The notes: generated from the letters alone by a model not told the origin. Positions 9,436 through 18,823 are shown, numbered from the stretch's first letter. The stretch: 64,000 nt of DNA from Candidatus Gastranaerophilales bacterium (GCA_944323935.1 CALUUJ010000003.1:62001-126000); one strand, 5' to 3'. Made by a program: numbers and translations.

Positions 9436-9990
9436 CTACAATTTATATGCCATAAGAAGTCCATCAGGCAAATCCAAAATTTGTACCTGATATTCTTTAT
9501 GATTAGATATTGAATCTACAAAAGGTTTTACTTTATTTGCATGCGAAGTTATATTATCTGCAAGTATAATACCACCTTTCTTAAGTATTGGATGGACTGC
9601 CTCAAAAAATTTAATATATTCTTGTTTGTTTGCATCTATAAAGACTAAATCATATCTTTCTTCTGTAAGCTCTGTTGTAATAATATCGTAGGCTTGACCT
9701 ATTTTAAAAGTAACATAATCTGAAAGTCCGCATTGAGAAATATAATCACGAGCCAAACATTGTCTTTTTTCCCAAAATTCAATAGTTGTAAGATGTCCAT
9801 TTGTATATTGAAGTGCATCCGCAATCCACAGACCTGAATACCCGTTTGATGTACCAAGCTCAAGTACATTTTTTGCACCTGTTGCCTTTATCAGCATACT
9901 TATGAAATTGCCTGTTTGATGAGACACATTCCAAAAATCTTCTGCTGTTTTTTCCAAATCTGTCAATATTGCCGAAGTTTTACTGTCCAT
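9436..9990 (-). CDS. SAM-dependent O-methyltransferase (catechol/caffeoyl-CoA type)
   Basis: A compact 184-residue class I methyltransferase. Motif I is VLELGTSNGYSG, followed by TIEFWEKR, and VFIDANKQEYIKFFE carries the metal-binding Asp region of the caffeoyl-CoA/catechol O-methyltransferase family; LADNI supplies another expected metal-site residue. It is slightly shorter than typical members (about 210). Its start overlaps the end of the propeller gene by 11 bp and it sits in the grpE-recN operon, which gives no clue to substrate. A small-molecule or tRNA substrate is possible. Confidence 0.8.
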   Translation of the reverse strand: MDSKTSAILTDLEKTAEDFWNVSHQTGNFISMLIKATGAKNVLELGTSNGYSGLWIADALQYTNGHLTTIEFWEKRQCLARDYISQCGLSDYVTFKIGQAYDIITTELTEERYDLVFIDANKQEYIKFFEAVHPILKKGGIILADNITSHANKVKPFVDSISNHKEYQVQILDLPDGLLMAYKL

Positions 9991-11629
9991 CTTTTCTTTC
10001 CAAAATTATAATTGTATTTATATACTCGCTAATTGGCATCGTTTCAATAGATTTTTCTCTATCCATATCATACACAACATACTTTAAATCGGCCATATTT
10101 GTTATTACGGCCAAGTTAGAATTCGGTATAGGACTAAATGCTTTTGAAAATCCATCTACAGGTAATTTATCATTTTTTACGCTGTTACCAGCAATATTAT
10201 ATTTATAAACAGTATTATCCCCAGCACATAAAACAAATATATTTCCGTTGTATTTATACATATCTACAGGTTTCTTTCCTATATTTATATCTTTAATACT
10301 TGTTGAATATGTTTTAACATTCTGAAGAAGTTGGTCACCTTTTAACTCTTCTTCTCCGTCATCAGACGAAGAATCATCAAATTCTAACGAAGTATATATA
10401 TCTGATGTAGCTATCTCTGCATCTGCTTCTTTATCTTCTTCTTTTTTCTGCTTTTCTTTTTTCTTATCCTTTTTTGTTTTTGTTACTTCATTATCCTGGA
10501 GCAAATCAAAGCTTACTATTCTCAATTTTGGCGTTGTTCTTGATATTAGGTACAAAACATTATTTTCAAGAATAAGCTTCGTTGTATTAGGATAGTTCGT
10601 TATTAATTTATTAGCATATTCATTTTCTATATCAAGCACATATATATTAGACGTTTTCAAATCCAAATATGCAATTTTTTTACCATCATCAGATATTGAA
10701 AGACGTTGTGGTGCACCTATTAATTGGATTTTTTCTTTCATTGTCATTGTTTCTAGATCAATAACGAACAATGACTCATCAGAAATACTTGCAACATATG
10801 CCTTACCATTTTTGTCATCAACGGCAATTTCTGATGGCAAAGCAGTCAAGTCAATGTGTTTTGCAACATATTCATTATTTATATCAATAACATCTATATT
10901 CTTCTTATCTTTTGTTGCCGCAAGCAAAAATTTCCCATCCAATACCGGTTTTACGTCTTTCATTACACCTGAAGTTTTTAAAGAATATAATGGTTCCGAT
11001 ACAGTAGAAGAAAATACTTGTAAATACTCAGTTTGAAAGTTATTTACAAAAAACAACTTATTTTTTAGTGAAGGAGGAACATTATATTTCTTTGTATCAA
11101 CAATTCTTTTACCGGAAGGCAAAGGGGCAGATTTTCTTGTTGTGACAAAAGTGGCAGACTTTGCACTTCCTATCAACGGAATCTGAACATCACCTAATAT
11201 GCCTGCCAAATTTTCAGGCAATACCAAACCCCTTGGTACCATAATATCTTGAGGTATCGTTCCTGTTTTTACTTCAGTAGGTAAGTCGGGTATATTTCTT
11301 ACAGTTAGCGTATTTGAATCTTTTCGAATAATTTTTAACATCGAATAATTATTATTAAAAAGCACCAAATCGGGTAAAGAATCCATTCCCTGATTTTTCG
11401 GATATGTTTTTACTATCTCCAATTTATCCACCTTTTCAGGATATGCAGGTAAAATAGGAAGATACATAACATCATTATTATAAACAACTATACTATCAAA
11501 CCTTATCGTAGGAACTTTCTTTTGTGATAGCAAATAATCCTTCATTTCCTTAGGCAGCTGAGTAGCTTCAGCCGGAATGGTATAAATAAAAGACATTATA
11601 AGAAATATAATAAATAATTTTATTTTCAT
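9980..11629 (-). CDS. secreted beta-propeller (YncE/YVTN-like) protein
   Basis: It begins with a clear signal peptide (KIKLFIIFLIMSFIYTIPAEA), so it is exported, probably to the periplasm. Repeats such as VIDINNEYVAKHIDL, VIDLETMTMKEKI and VLDIENEYANKLI mark a YVTN/YncE-like propeller over residues about 190-550. A strongly charged linker (KKDKKKEKQKKEEDKE, then acidic DDSSSDDGEEE) interrupts the propeller around residues 385-440. An earlier in-frame start exists inside dnaJ's end, but GAGGTAGT directly before this ATG and the signal peptide fix the start here. No enzyme motif is visible; a binding or scaffold role is likely. Confidence 0.75.
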   Translation of the reverse strand: MKIKLFIIFLIMSFIYTIPAEATQLPKEMKDYLLSQKKVPTIRFDSIVVYNNDVMYLPILPAYPEKVDKLEIVKTYPKNQGMDSLPDLVLFNNNYSMLKIIRKDSNTLTVRNIPDLPTEVKTGTIPQDIMVPRGLVLPENLAGILGDVQIPLIGSAKSATFVTTRKSAPLPSGKRIVDTKKYNVPPSLKNKLFFVNNFQTEYLQVFSSTVSEPLYSLKTSGVMKDVKPVLDGKFLLAATKDKKNIDVIDINNEYVAKHIDLTALPSEIAVDDKNGKAYVASISDESLFVIDLETMTMKEKIQLIGAPQRLSISDDGKKIAYLDLKTSNIYVLDIENEYANKLITNYPNTTKLILENNVLYLISRTTPKLRIVSFDLLQDNEVTKTKKDKKKEKQKKEEDKEADAEIATSDIYTSLEFDDSSSDDGEEELKGDQLLQNVKTYSTSIKDINIGKKPVDMYKYNGNIFVLCAGDNTVYKYNIAGNSVKNDKLPVDGFSKAFSPIPNSNLAVITNMADLKYVVYDMDREKSIETMPISEYINTIIILERKDGQ

Positions 11630-11639
11630 ACTACCTCTA

Positions 11640-12761
11640 TTAATTATGAAGTACATTTTTCATTTTATCAATGAATTTAGAAGAAGTCTTTTTGTTACAA
11701 TTAAATTCATATAGTTTTTTATATAACTGCTTTTCTTCAACACTTAAATTTTGAGGTGTTTTTATTTTAACTACAAAATTATGATTTCCTCTTTTATTTG
11801 AATTACCAAGATATGGAACACCGGCACCTTTTATTTGTAATATTTTATCTTGTTCTATACCGGATGGAATAACAAGTTCTTTTTTACCATCAAGAGTATC
11901 TACTTCTATAGTATCACCCAGTGCAGCTTGAGGGAATGTAATATCAACAGTAGAATAAATATCAACCCCTTCTCTTTTAAATTTTTTATGTTCTTTAACG
12001 TAAATTACAACTATCAAGTCTCCTGTTCTACCGCCATTTTTACCGCAATTTCCTTCTTGTGCCAGTCCGATTCTTGAACCATTATCAACACCGGCCGGAA
12101 TATTTATATGAAGAGTTCTTTCTACTTCCAACCTTCCGTCTCCATGACATTTTTGACAAGGATGAGCATTTATTTTACCCGTACCATTACATTTTGGGCA
12201 AGTTGTAATTTGTCTGAAACTTCCTAATGGAGTTTGAGTTACTTGCTGTACTCTCCCTGTTCCTCCACAAGTAGAACAAGTTTCAGGGGTTGTACCTTTC
12301 TGAGCTCCGGTACCGTTACATTCATCACAAGTCTCTAAGTGAGAAATTTTAACTTCTTTTTTTACTCCAAAAACGGCTTCTTCAAATTCTATTTGTAAAT
12401 TTAACCTTAAATCCGCACCATTTTGAGGGCTGTTTGGATTTGTAGCTCTTTCAGTAAAACCAAAACCGCCAAAAAAGCTTTCAAAAATATCATTCAGATC
12501 ACCAAAACCACCATCAAACGGTCCTGATGTACTAAATCCTGCATCTCTTAGACCATCTTCTCCATAACGATCGTATGTTGCACGTTTATTATCGTCCATT
12601 AATGTTTCATAGGCTTTTCCAAGCTCTTTAAACTTCTCTTCAGCATCCGGCGCTTTGTTTACATCCGGATGATATTGCCTCGCTTTTTTACGGAATGCCG
12701 CTTTTATTTCATCCTTTGTAGCATTCCTATCTATCCCTAATATTTCGTAAAAATCACTCAT
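11640..12761 (-). CDS. dnaJ: chaperone protein DnaJ
   Basis: Type I Hsp40 co-chaperone stimulating the DnaK ATPase. The J domain (residues 4-68) has the HPD triad in YHPDVNKAPD. A Gly/Phe-rich linker follows (GPFDGGFGDL, FFGGFGF), then four CxxCxGxG zinc repeats (CDECNGTG, CSTCGGTG, CPKCNGTG, CQKCHGDG) and the C-terminal substrate domains; 373 residues is normal. It follows grpE by 24 bp. dnaK is not in this window. The propeller gene follows 10 bp downstream. Confidence 0.97.
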   Translation of the reverse strand: MSDFYEILGIDRNATKDEIKAAFRKKARQYHPDVNKAPDAEEKFKELGKAYETLMDDNKRATYDRYGEDGLRDAGFSTSGPFDGGFGDLNDIFESFFGGFGFTERATNPNSPQNGADLRLNLQIEFEEAVFGVKKEVKISHLETCDECNGTGAQKGTTPETCSTCGGTGRVQQVTQTPLGSFRQITTCPKCNGTGKINAHPCQKCHGDGRLEVERTLHINIPAGVDNGSRIGLAQEGNCGKNGGRTGDLIVVIYVKEHKKFKREGVDIYSTVDITFPQAALGDTIEVDTLDGKKELVIPSGIEQDKILQIKGAGVPYLGNSNKRGNHNFVVKIKTPQNLSVEEKQLYKKLYEFNCNKKTSSKFIDKMKNVLHN

Positions 12762-12785
12762 TTTCTTCTAATCTTTCAACTAATG

Positions 12786-13442
12786 CTATTGTTTTACCGC
12801 TACTGATACCATTGCAGGTCTTAAAACTTTTTCTCCGAGTTTATATCCCTTCTGTAATTCATTTATTATTGTATCTTCAGGATATTCATCCGTTGGAGTT
12901 TGCATAACCGCTTCATGCAAATTTGGATCAAATACTTCTCCTACACTTTTTATTTGCTCCAGTCCTAATTTTGATAATGATTCTGATAACTGTTTATTCA
13001 AAACATAGAATGTCTCTTTCATTTTTTCAACAGTATCAATTTTTTCGACCATTGTAAGAGCCCTATCAAAATTATCTACAACTTCAATAACTTTTTTCAT
13101 ACATTCTTCAGCACCATATTTTAATAATGCTTCTCGTTCTTGAGCCTGTCTTTTTCTGTAATTATCAAAATCAGCAGCCAACCTTAAATATTGATTATTC
13201 AAATTCTCAAAATCTTGTTTTAATTTTTCAGATTCTTTATCTGTATTTTCTTCAGCAATCTCTGCATCTGAACAAGTTTCTTCATCTTTTTGAGCTTCGC
13301 TGTTTTCTTCTTGTTCTTCAATTATATCTTGTTCATTTTCTTTAATATCTTCAGCCATTGTTTCTGCACCTTCTCCCTTGTTTTCTTCTTTGTTCACAAA
13401 AGGATTACCTTTATTTAATTTTTTTTCAAAAAAATTTTTCAT
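12786..13442 (-). CDS. grpE: nucleotide exchange factor GrpE
   Basis: Releases ADP from DnaK. A long acidic, disordered N-terminus (residues about 25-75, many Glu/Asp) precedes the coiled coil and the core LAADFDNYRKRQAQE, ending with the GrpE signature FDPNLHEAVMQ and the domain KVLRPAMVSVAV. The ATG used here has AGAGGAAG just upstream; an ATG 30 bp further up lacks one. No CIRCE inverted repeat is visible upstream, so HrcA control is not supported. First gene of the six-gene run to recN. Confidence 0.95.
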   Translation of the reverse strand: MKNFFEKKLNKGNPFVNKEENKGEGAETMAEDIKENEQDIIEEQEENSEAQKDEETCSDAEIAEENTDKESEKLKQDFENLNNQYLRLAADFDNYRKRQAQEREALLKYGAEECMKKVIEVVDNFDRALTMVEKIDTVEKMKETFYVLNKQLSESLSKLGLEQIKSVGEVFDPNLHEAVMQTPTDEYPEDTIINELQKGYKLGEKVLRPAMVSVAVKQ

Positions 13443-13544
13443 ACTTCCTCTTACTCTTCCCTCTCCTAACATTATAAAATATCAATTTCTTTACTCAATA
13501 CTTATTAATGTTTTCTTAACTTTTTGCTTAATTTATGCTTGTTC

Positions 13545-13572
13545 TTGACAAAAAAAAAGGTATAATTATAGT
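13545..13572 (+). promoter_or_regulatory. sigma-70-type promoter of the acetyltransferase-like gene
   Basis: A consensus TTGACA (13545-13550), 16-bp spacer and TATAGT (13567-13572) lie 17 bp before the ATG. The leader carries AGGAAC as a possible ribosome site. The leader sequence ATAGGAACAA before TTAATG recurs before the symporter gene at 18850. Confidence 0.6.
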
Positions 13573-13588
13573 ATAGGAACAAGTTTTA

Positions 13589-14584
13589 ATGGCAAAAATA
13601 AAAAAAATAAGTTTTGGCGATATTCTGCATATTAAAAAATTAATTTCTGTAGTTTGCAGCGACAATGTTATGAATTATAGACGTCTTTTCTTCATATCTG
13701 TTCCTGTAACTTATATACAAAATCTTGTGTATAATGTTCATTTTAGAAGGATGCCTGAAACTTATGTTTCTTTTGATAATAATAACAATATAAAAGGTGT
13801 TATTACTGTTAAAGCACAGCACGGAAACCCATACAAATGGCAAATTAAAAGTTTATTTTTGGATAGAAATTCACATGAAGAAGGAAAGCAACTTGTTGAA
13901 TATATTATTGCTAAATTCGGAGCAAGAGGAGTTGATACTTTTTATGTTTCGGTTGATGATAACCAAAATGAATTAATTGATTTATTTATAAAAGGCTGTG
14001 GTTTTAGATTCTGCTCAACTGAAGCACTTTGGGCTGTATCAAACATTAATTTTATTGAAGAAAATATTAATGAAAAACAATTTAGACAATTTAAAAATAC
14101 TGATGCGGAAAAAATTGCAAACCTTTTCAATGATAACTTAATTACTCACTATAAATATTCTCTTTCCAAAGAAAAAGATGAATTTAATGATCGACTATTT
14201 CAAGGTATAAATACAGATTCAGATTTCAAGTATATTATGGAAGATGAAAGAAACGGAAGTTTAAAAGCTTTTATTGAGATTAAAACTATTGACAATACAA
14301 ACTATTTTATTGATGCGATAGTTCCTTCTCAGTTTTTTGATGTTTATCCGACTTTATTATCTTTCGCTGTGAAAAAAATAATTAAACGAAACAAAAATTT
14401 TAAACTCTATATTAAAAACAGAAAATACCTTCAAAGCGGAGAATTGCTTGAAAATTTCTTTAAAGAAAACAGGTTTGAACTTCTTCAGAATAATGCCATC
14501 CTTGTCAGGGATTTTTTCAAAACCATCAGAGAAGAATCTAAAATGTTCAATAATGCAATAGTTTTCAGCGGTTTTGAAATCTAA
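13589..14584 (+). CDS. GNAT-like (possibly double-domain) acetyltransferase
   Basis: 331 residues. The first half resembles a GNAT fold: an N-terminal strand-helix, a strand with KGVITVKAQ, the WQIKSLFLDRNSHEEGKQLVEYI segment where the acetyl-CoA loop and helix should be, and NELIDLFIKGCGFRF as the late motif. The canonical Q/RxxGxG/A pyrophosphate loop is only loosely matched. The second half (about 175-331) may be a degenerate repeat of the fold. The product is cytoplasmic and its substrate unknown. It is transcribed alone and divergently from grpE; its end overlaps the end of the convergent radical SAM gene by 4 bp. Confidence 0.55.
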   Translation: MAKIKKISFGDILHIKKLISVVCSDNVMNYRRLFFISVPVTYIQNLVYNVHFRRMPETYVSFDNNNNIKGVITVKAQHGNPYKWQIKSLFLDRNSHEEGKQLVEYIIAKFGARGVDTFYVSVDDNQNELIDLFIKGCGFRFCSTEALWAVSNINFIEENINEKQFRQFKNTDAEKIANLFNDNLITHYKYSLSKEKDEFNDRLFQGINTDSDFKYIMEDERNGSLKAFIEIKTIDNTNYFIDAIVPSQFFDVYPTLLSFAVKKIIKRNKNFKLYIKNRKYLQSGELLENFFKENRFELLQNNAILVRDFFKTIREESKMFNNAIVFSGFEI

Positions 14585-15567
14585 TTTTCAATCAAATATT
14601 TTGCTCTATCACAAATTTCTAAACGATAAAATTCCATTTCTTTTGTCTTTTGTATTACATATTTAATTAAATCAACAATTCTTTCATCAGGTTTATCTTT
14701 TCTATATTTTTCCAACCAGCTGTTTTCTATATCTATTACAACAATTCCTATGTTGTTTTCCTTGTTAAACTTTAGCCAATTATCAATTTCTGAAATATTA
14801 TCATTTATTTGAGGAATAATTATATATTTACTAATCACATTACATGATAATTTCTGAGCTTTAGCATATTTTTTCAAGTTTTTACAAACAGTATTGAATG
14901 CATCTGTCTGCTTAATTTTCTTATATGTCTCTTTACTAGAAGAATCTATTGACACAACTACCGATAACTGTCCTGTAGAAATTCCTTTTTCTATTATTTT
15001 AGAATATTTTATTCCCGATGACGGAACTCGTATATTAGAAAAATTATTTTTTAAAAATAAAGAAATTAATTTATCAAATTCAGGTAAAATAGTAGGTTCT
15101 CCACCTCCAAAACCTATAGCACCACCTCTTCTTATAAAATTTTTTTCAAACATTTCTTTAATAATGGGATATATATTGTATGTTTTTAACTTGTTATACA
15201 TCTTTTTATCTTCTTCGGTATAACAATATATACAATTACAATTACATTTGGTGAAATGATCAAAAATTATACTGTCAATATAATTTTCTTGACTCCACTC
15301 TTTTTCTTCAAGAAAAACACACCCTCTACAACCAGGAACTGTTTCTCCTGATTTTTGAATATTTCTATATTCATTTTTTATCCTAAAAAATTCATCCCAA
15401 TTAATTTTTTCCCCGTGATAGTCTTCAAAAATCATTGAATTGCCGCCCCCGGGTGCACTCATATAACAACACAACTTTACATTAGAACCGTAAACACCAT
15501 TGTCGAAACAAACTCCTGACTCTAACCACTTACAACTAATATATTTTTCTGCTTTAGATTGTTGCAT
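14581..15567 (-). CDS. radical SAM protein with N-terminal cysteine motif
   Basis: 328 residues. The iron-sulfur motif is CNCNCIYC, with C108, C112 and C115 forming CX3CX2C. GFGGGEPTILPEF is the GGEP-type SAM-binding strand. Before the barrel lies an unusual Cys-rich segment (C12, C20, C33-C34, then CRGC near 80-83) that could bind an extra cluster. It starts 6 bp after a second radical SAM gene (15574-16548), with a diguanylate cyclase ahead of that, so the three probably share an mRNA. The substrate is unknown; no small peptide gene lies beside it. Confidence 0.8.
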   Translation of the reverse strand: MQQSKAEKYISCKWLESGVCFDNGVYGSNVKLCCYMSAPGGGNSMIFEDYHGEKINWDEFFRIKNEYRNIQKSGETVPGCRGCVFLEEKEWSQENYIDSIIFDHFTKCNCNCIYCYTEEDKKMYNKLKTYNIYPIIKEMFEKNFIRRGGAIGFGGGEPTILPEFDKLISLFLKNNFSNIRVPSSGIKYSKIIEKGISTGQLSVVVSIDSSSKETYKKIKQTDAFNTVCKNLKKYAKAQKLSCNVISKYIIIPQINDNISEIDNWLKFNKENNIGIVVIDIENSWLEKYRKDKPDERIVDLIKYVIQKTKEMEFYRLEICDRAKYLIEN

Positions 15568-15573
15568 ACTTTC

Positions 15574-16548
15574 CTACTTAAAATTACAATTTAACAACCT
15601 GCAATTTTTTGTACATCTTAAAATGTGTTCACGGACTTCGTCCGCTTCTTTGCTATACCATAAATCTTGAGGCAAACTGTTTTTTAAATTGCCTATAGGT
15701 CTCATACAAAAACATATTCTGCAATTTCCGTATGGATCAATCGCAAAATTATTTTCTCCAACCATACATTGAAGATTTTGTATTTCATCAGGCGTATCTA
15801 TTAATATTTTAAATGCATCCAATTGATTAAAACTATTGCAAATCGGATAACCTTTATTTTTTAATTCTATCATTTCTTCAATAGCCTCAAGTGCTAATTT
15901 TTTAATATCTTTTCCATATATCTGACTGTTTGAACTAACCGCTGTTGAAAAAGCATCGCCATTATCCATTAGCTGATAGCTTACTCCAATCCCTTCTATC
16001 TTACAAAACTCTGCAATTGGCTTAATCTCTGACAAATTAGATGGCATTACAACTGTAGAAAGAAATATATTCTTCCATCTATGTCCAGCTTTATATTTAT
16101 TCATATAATTTAAGTTTTGAATAACATCTATAGTTCTTTGAAATGCATCTTTCCTTCCTCTTGATATGTTATGAATTTCAGGATCTTGAATAGCATTTAA
16201 AGAAAATGTAATATTAGTAAATGCTGAATTTAAGACTTTATCTAGTTTATCCGGCAATGCTAAACCATTAGTTACAACATTAACCGTATCTCCCAAATTA
16301 GCTGCATATTCTGCCATTTCAAAGACATCTTCACGTATAAAAGGTTCACCGCCCGAAATTATAAATTGATAATTTCCCAACCAATTATGAAGATTGAAAA
16401 GAATTTTTTTCCACTCTTCAATAGTTAATTCCTGTTCTTGAACAGATGCAGGCGTTTTCCACCCATTACAAGTAATACAGTGCGACTGACATCTTTCCGT
16501 ATTATTAAAAGAAAATAAAACAGGTTTTTTATCCCTCGCTATTCCCAT
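15574..16548 (-). CDS. radical SAM/SPASM-like protein
   Basis: 324 residues. The cluster motif CQSHCITC (C20, C24, C27) is near the N-terminus, the SAM strand is IISGGEPFIRED, and the C-terminal region has many Cys (CMVGENNFAIDPYGNCRICFC and a final CTKNC...NC) with the GNCRIC pattern of SPASM-type auxiliary cluster domains. Such enzymes modify peptides or proteins or build cofactors; the substrate cannot be read here. It lies 6 bp upstream of another radical SAM gene and 2 bp downstream of the diguanylate cyclase stop, so the three are tightly packed. Confidence 0.83.
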   Translation of the reverse strand: MGIARDKKPVLFSFNNTERCQSHCITCNGWKTPASVQEQELTIEEWKKILFNLHNWLGNYQFIISGGEPFIREDVFEMAEYAANLGDTVNVVTNGLALPDKLDKVLNSAFTNITFSLNAIQDPEIHNISRGRKDAFQRTIDVIQNLNYMNKYKAGHRWKNIFLSTVVMPSNLSEIKPIAEFCKIEGIGVSYQLMDNGDAFSTAVSSNSQIYGKDIKKLALEAIEEMIELKNKGYPICNSFNQLDAFKILIDTPDEIQNLQCMVGENNFAIDPYGNCRICFCMRPIGNLKNSLPQDLWYSKEADEVREHILRCTKNCRLLNCNFK

Positions 16549-16550
16549 TA

Positions 16551-17429
16551 CTAATAATCCAAATTAACTTGAGAGAATAGAATTATTCTGTTTTTTCCGC
16601 GTTTTTTTGCATTATACAAAGCGTGTTCCGCATATCTTATAAGAGAATTTGCATTTTCGTCTATATTTTCCATATATGGATATGAAGCTATACCACCGGA
16701 AATTTTAACAGGATGTCTTTCATCTTCACCTGCTGGAATAAAAGACATTTTTTCTACATCACGTCTGAATCTTTCTGCAAATATAAATGCATTTTCTTCT
16801 GTAGTATCAGGAAGAATTACCATAAATTCTTCATCGCCGTATCTCGTAACAACATCTTCTTTTCTTGCAAGATTCAATAACATTTCTGCTACTTTTTTAA
16901 GTAAAACATCTCCCCATTCATAGCCATACATATCATTTACAACTTTAAAGAAATCCAAATCAAAAAGGATACAAGATACCGTTGATTTATATCTCTTTGC
17001 TCTTGACATTTCTGACTCTAATCGTTCGATTAAAAATTTACGGTTATGAAGACCTGTTAACTCATCAGTTGTTGTTATATTAGATATTTTTTCTTTTAAC
17101 TCTTTAATTTTTACCAAATTTTTCAATCTAACAGAAAGTTCATATTCACTAATTGGATTTAATATATAGTCAAAAGCCTCTCCTCTTATTGTAATATTAC
17201 TTGGAATTTCATCTAAAACAACTAAGACAGGAATAGGAAATTTCATAATCATTGATAATTCTTTTAATTTATTTAAAGAAATATCAATAACTGCAACATC
17301 CGCATTTTCTATTTCTATATTTTTGATTTCTTCAGAACTTTTAACTATAATGTCCATTTCCACATTTTTTTTGCATAAATTTTCCAAATGTGAAGAATTG
17401 CCGTCTGTATAAATAACTAAATTACTCAT
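16551..17429 (-). CDS. diguanylate cyclase with receiver-like N-terminus (PleD-like)
   Basis: Makes cyclic di-GMP from two GTP. Residues 1-110 resemble a degenerate response-regulator receiver (acidic site DVAVID near 44-49). A GGDEF domain spans about 120-288. The active-site loop reads GDEEF (198-202), a variant of GGEEF with Asp at the second Gly. The inhibitory I-site RxxD is present as RKED (189-192), exactly five residues before the loop, so product inhibition is likely. DLTGLHNR-type start (DELTGLHNR) is intact. It leads a three-gene unit with two radical SAM genes. Confidence 0.9.
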   Translation of the reverse strand: MSNLVIYTDGNSSHLENLCKKNVEMDIIVKSSEEIKNIEIENADVAVIDISLNKLKELSMIMKFPIPVLVVLDEIPSNITIRGEAFDYILNPISEYELSVRLKNLVKIKELKEKISNITTTDELTGLHNRKFLIERLESEMSRAKRYKSTVSCILFDLDFFKVVNDMYGYEWGDVLLKKVAEMLLNLARKEDVVTRYGDEEFMVILPDTTEENAFIFAERFRRDVEKMSFIPAGEDERHPVKISGGIASYPYMENIDENANSLIRYAEHALYNAKKRGKNRIILFSQVNLDY

Positions 17430-17515
17430 TAAAATACCCTTTCTGTTTGATTATATTTTATCAAATTTATTGTAAAAGTGAAATATACATATATTTGTTG
17501 CATATTTTTACAAAA

Positions 17516-17545
17516 TTGCAGAAAAATTTTTATATATAATATAAT
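17516..17545 (+). promoter_or_regulatory. sigma-70-type promoter of the PBP-A-like gene
   Basis: TTGCAG (17516-17521), 18-bp spacer and TATAAT (17540-17545). A start near 17552 would leave a short leader holding AGGAGGGG, a strong Shine-Dalgarno about 7 bp before a TTG start codon. Confidence 0.5.
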
Positions 17546-17567
17546 ATTAAATCAGGAGGGGATATAG

Positions 17568-18725
17568 TTGCCGGAACCAATTTATAATCACAGAATAAAT
17601 TCGGATTTATATACATCTGTATATGAACAATATTATTTTAAAAACACTCCTGTAAAAAAAGTAAAACCAATAAAGAAAATAAAAAAACAAAAGAAGAAAT
17701 CTGTTCTTGGTAAGATTTTCTCATATATATGCACAGCATTATTATTATTTTATGTTTTACCTTTTTCTTTTGAAACTTTTATTGCAGATATTTTTCCTAT
17801 AAATAATTCAAACATATTAAGAGTAGATTATAAAAGACTTTTATACCCTACTCATAGTTACCTTTATAAAGATTTATTTCTTGGGAAATACATAGTTAAA
17901 GAAGCAACCTATAAAAACCATATAATGGTAGATATTCAGGAATCTTATGAAAGAAGCGGTTTAAAAAATAATTTGTTAGCCTTATCACAAGAATATAGCA
18001 GAATAAAACCAGCTGTATATGTATGGGAGTATAACGGCAAAAGCTATGTTGATATAAATGCGGATGAACCATATCCTGCTGCCAGTATAATTAAAATCCC
18101 AGTATTGATTGAAATGTTCAGAGAAATTGAACACGGTAAATTTTCTCTTGATGACAAAATGGTTCTAGAAGATTTTTATAGAGCTTCCGGTTCAGGTAAA
18201 TTACAGTATTCTCAAGGCGGTATTGCCCATTCTATGGATTATTTAGCAAGAATAATGATTGAGAATTCTGATAATTCATCAACCAATATGATTATGGCAA
18301 AAATGGGAGGAATGTCCGAAGTTAACAAAGCAATGAATCGTTGGGGTTTAAAGACTACACATATAAATACTTGGTTGCCTGACTTAGATGGTACAAATAT
18401 AACAACAGCAAGAGAAATGGCAAAAATGTTTTATAATATAGATTCTACTAATATGCTTTCTAACAGTTCTAAAAGACAAATGGCTGATTATCTCGGACAC
18501 GTTAAAAACAATAGATTACTACAAGCCGGATTACCTTCAGATGCAATTTTACTCCATAAAACAGGTGATATTGGTTTTATGCTTGGTGATGCAGGTATTG
18601 TAAAAACTGCAAACGGTAAAAAATACATAGTCGTCATTCTTGCAAAAAGACCATATAACAATCACCAAGGAAAAGAATTTATAGTGAAAGCATCAAAAAT
18701 GATATATAACAACATATACAATTAA
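17568..18725 (+). CDS. class A beta-lactamase-fold serine hydrolase, PBP-A-like
   Basis: 385 residues beginning at TTG behind a strong AGGAGGGG. A basic cytoplasmic tail (about 1-45) and one membrane helix (about 46-66) anchor it, with the catalytic domain outside. The penicilloyl-serine transferase motifs are intact: SIIK (S173-K176), SDN (234-236) and KTG (331-333). The omega-loop position equal to Glu166 of TEM is Leu270 (WLPDLD against WEPELN), so the deacylating base is missing. That matches cyanobacterial PBP-A of Thermosynechococcus, which also has Leu there. A peptidoglycan carboxypeptidase or penicillin-binding role is more likely than antibiotic resistance. Confidence 0.85.
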   Translation: MPEPIYNHRINSDLYTSVYEQYYFKNTPVKKVKPIKKIKKQKKKSVLGKIFSYICTALLLFYVLPFSFETFIADIFPINNSNILRVDYKRLLYPTHSYLYKDLFLGKYIVKEATYKNHIMVDIQESYERSGLKNNLLALSQEYSRIKPAVYVWEYNGKSYVDINADEPYPAASIIKIPVLIEMFREIEHGKFSLDDKMVLEDFYRASGSGKLQYSQGGIAHSMDYLARIMIENSDNSSTNMIMAKMGGMSEVNKAMNRWGLKTTHINTWLPDLDGTNITTAREMAKMFYNIDSTNMLSNSSKRQMADYLGHVKNNRLLQAGLPSDAILLHKTGDIGFMLGDAGIVKTANGKKYIVVILAKRPYNNHQGKEFIVKASKMIYNNIYN

Positions 18726-18823
18726 CGTAAACTATTAAAAAAAAATATATGCGTATAACTTTACATTGTAAAAAAATAATACCTTATTACTAAAAAAGAG
18801 AAATAATTTATATTTTTTTCTGT

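Noticed and set aside
17568-18725. Antibiotic-resistance beta-lactamase
   Set aside because: The omega-loop Glu is replaced by Leu and the protein has a membrane anchor, so a PBP-A-like role fits better.
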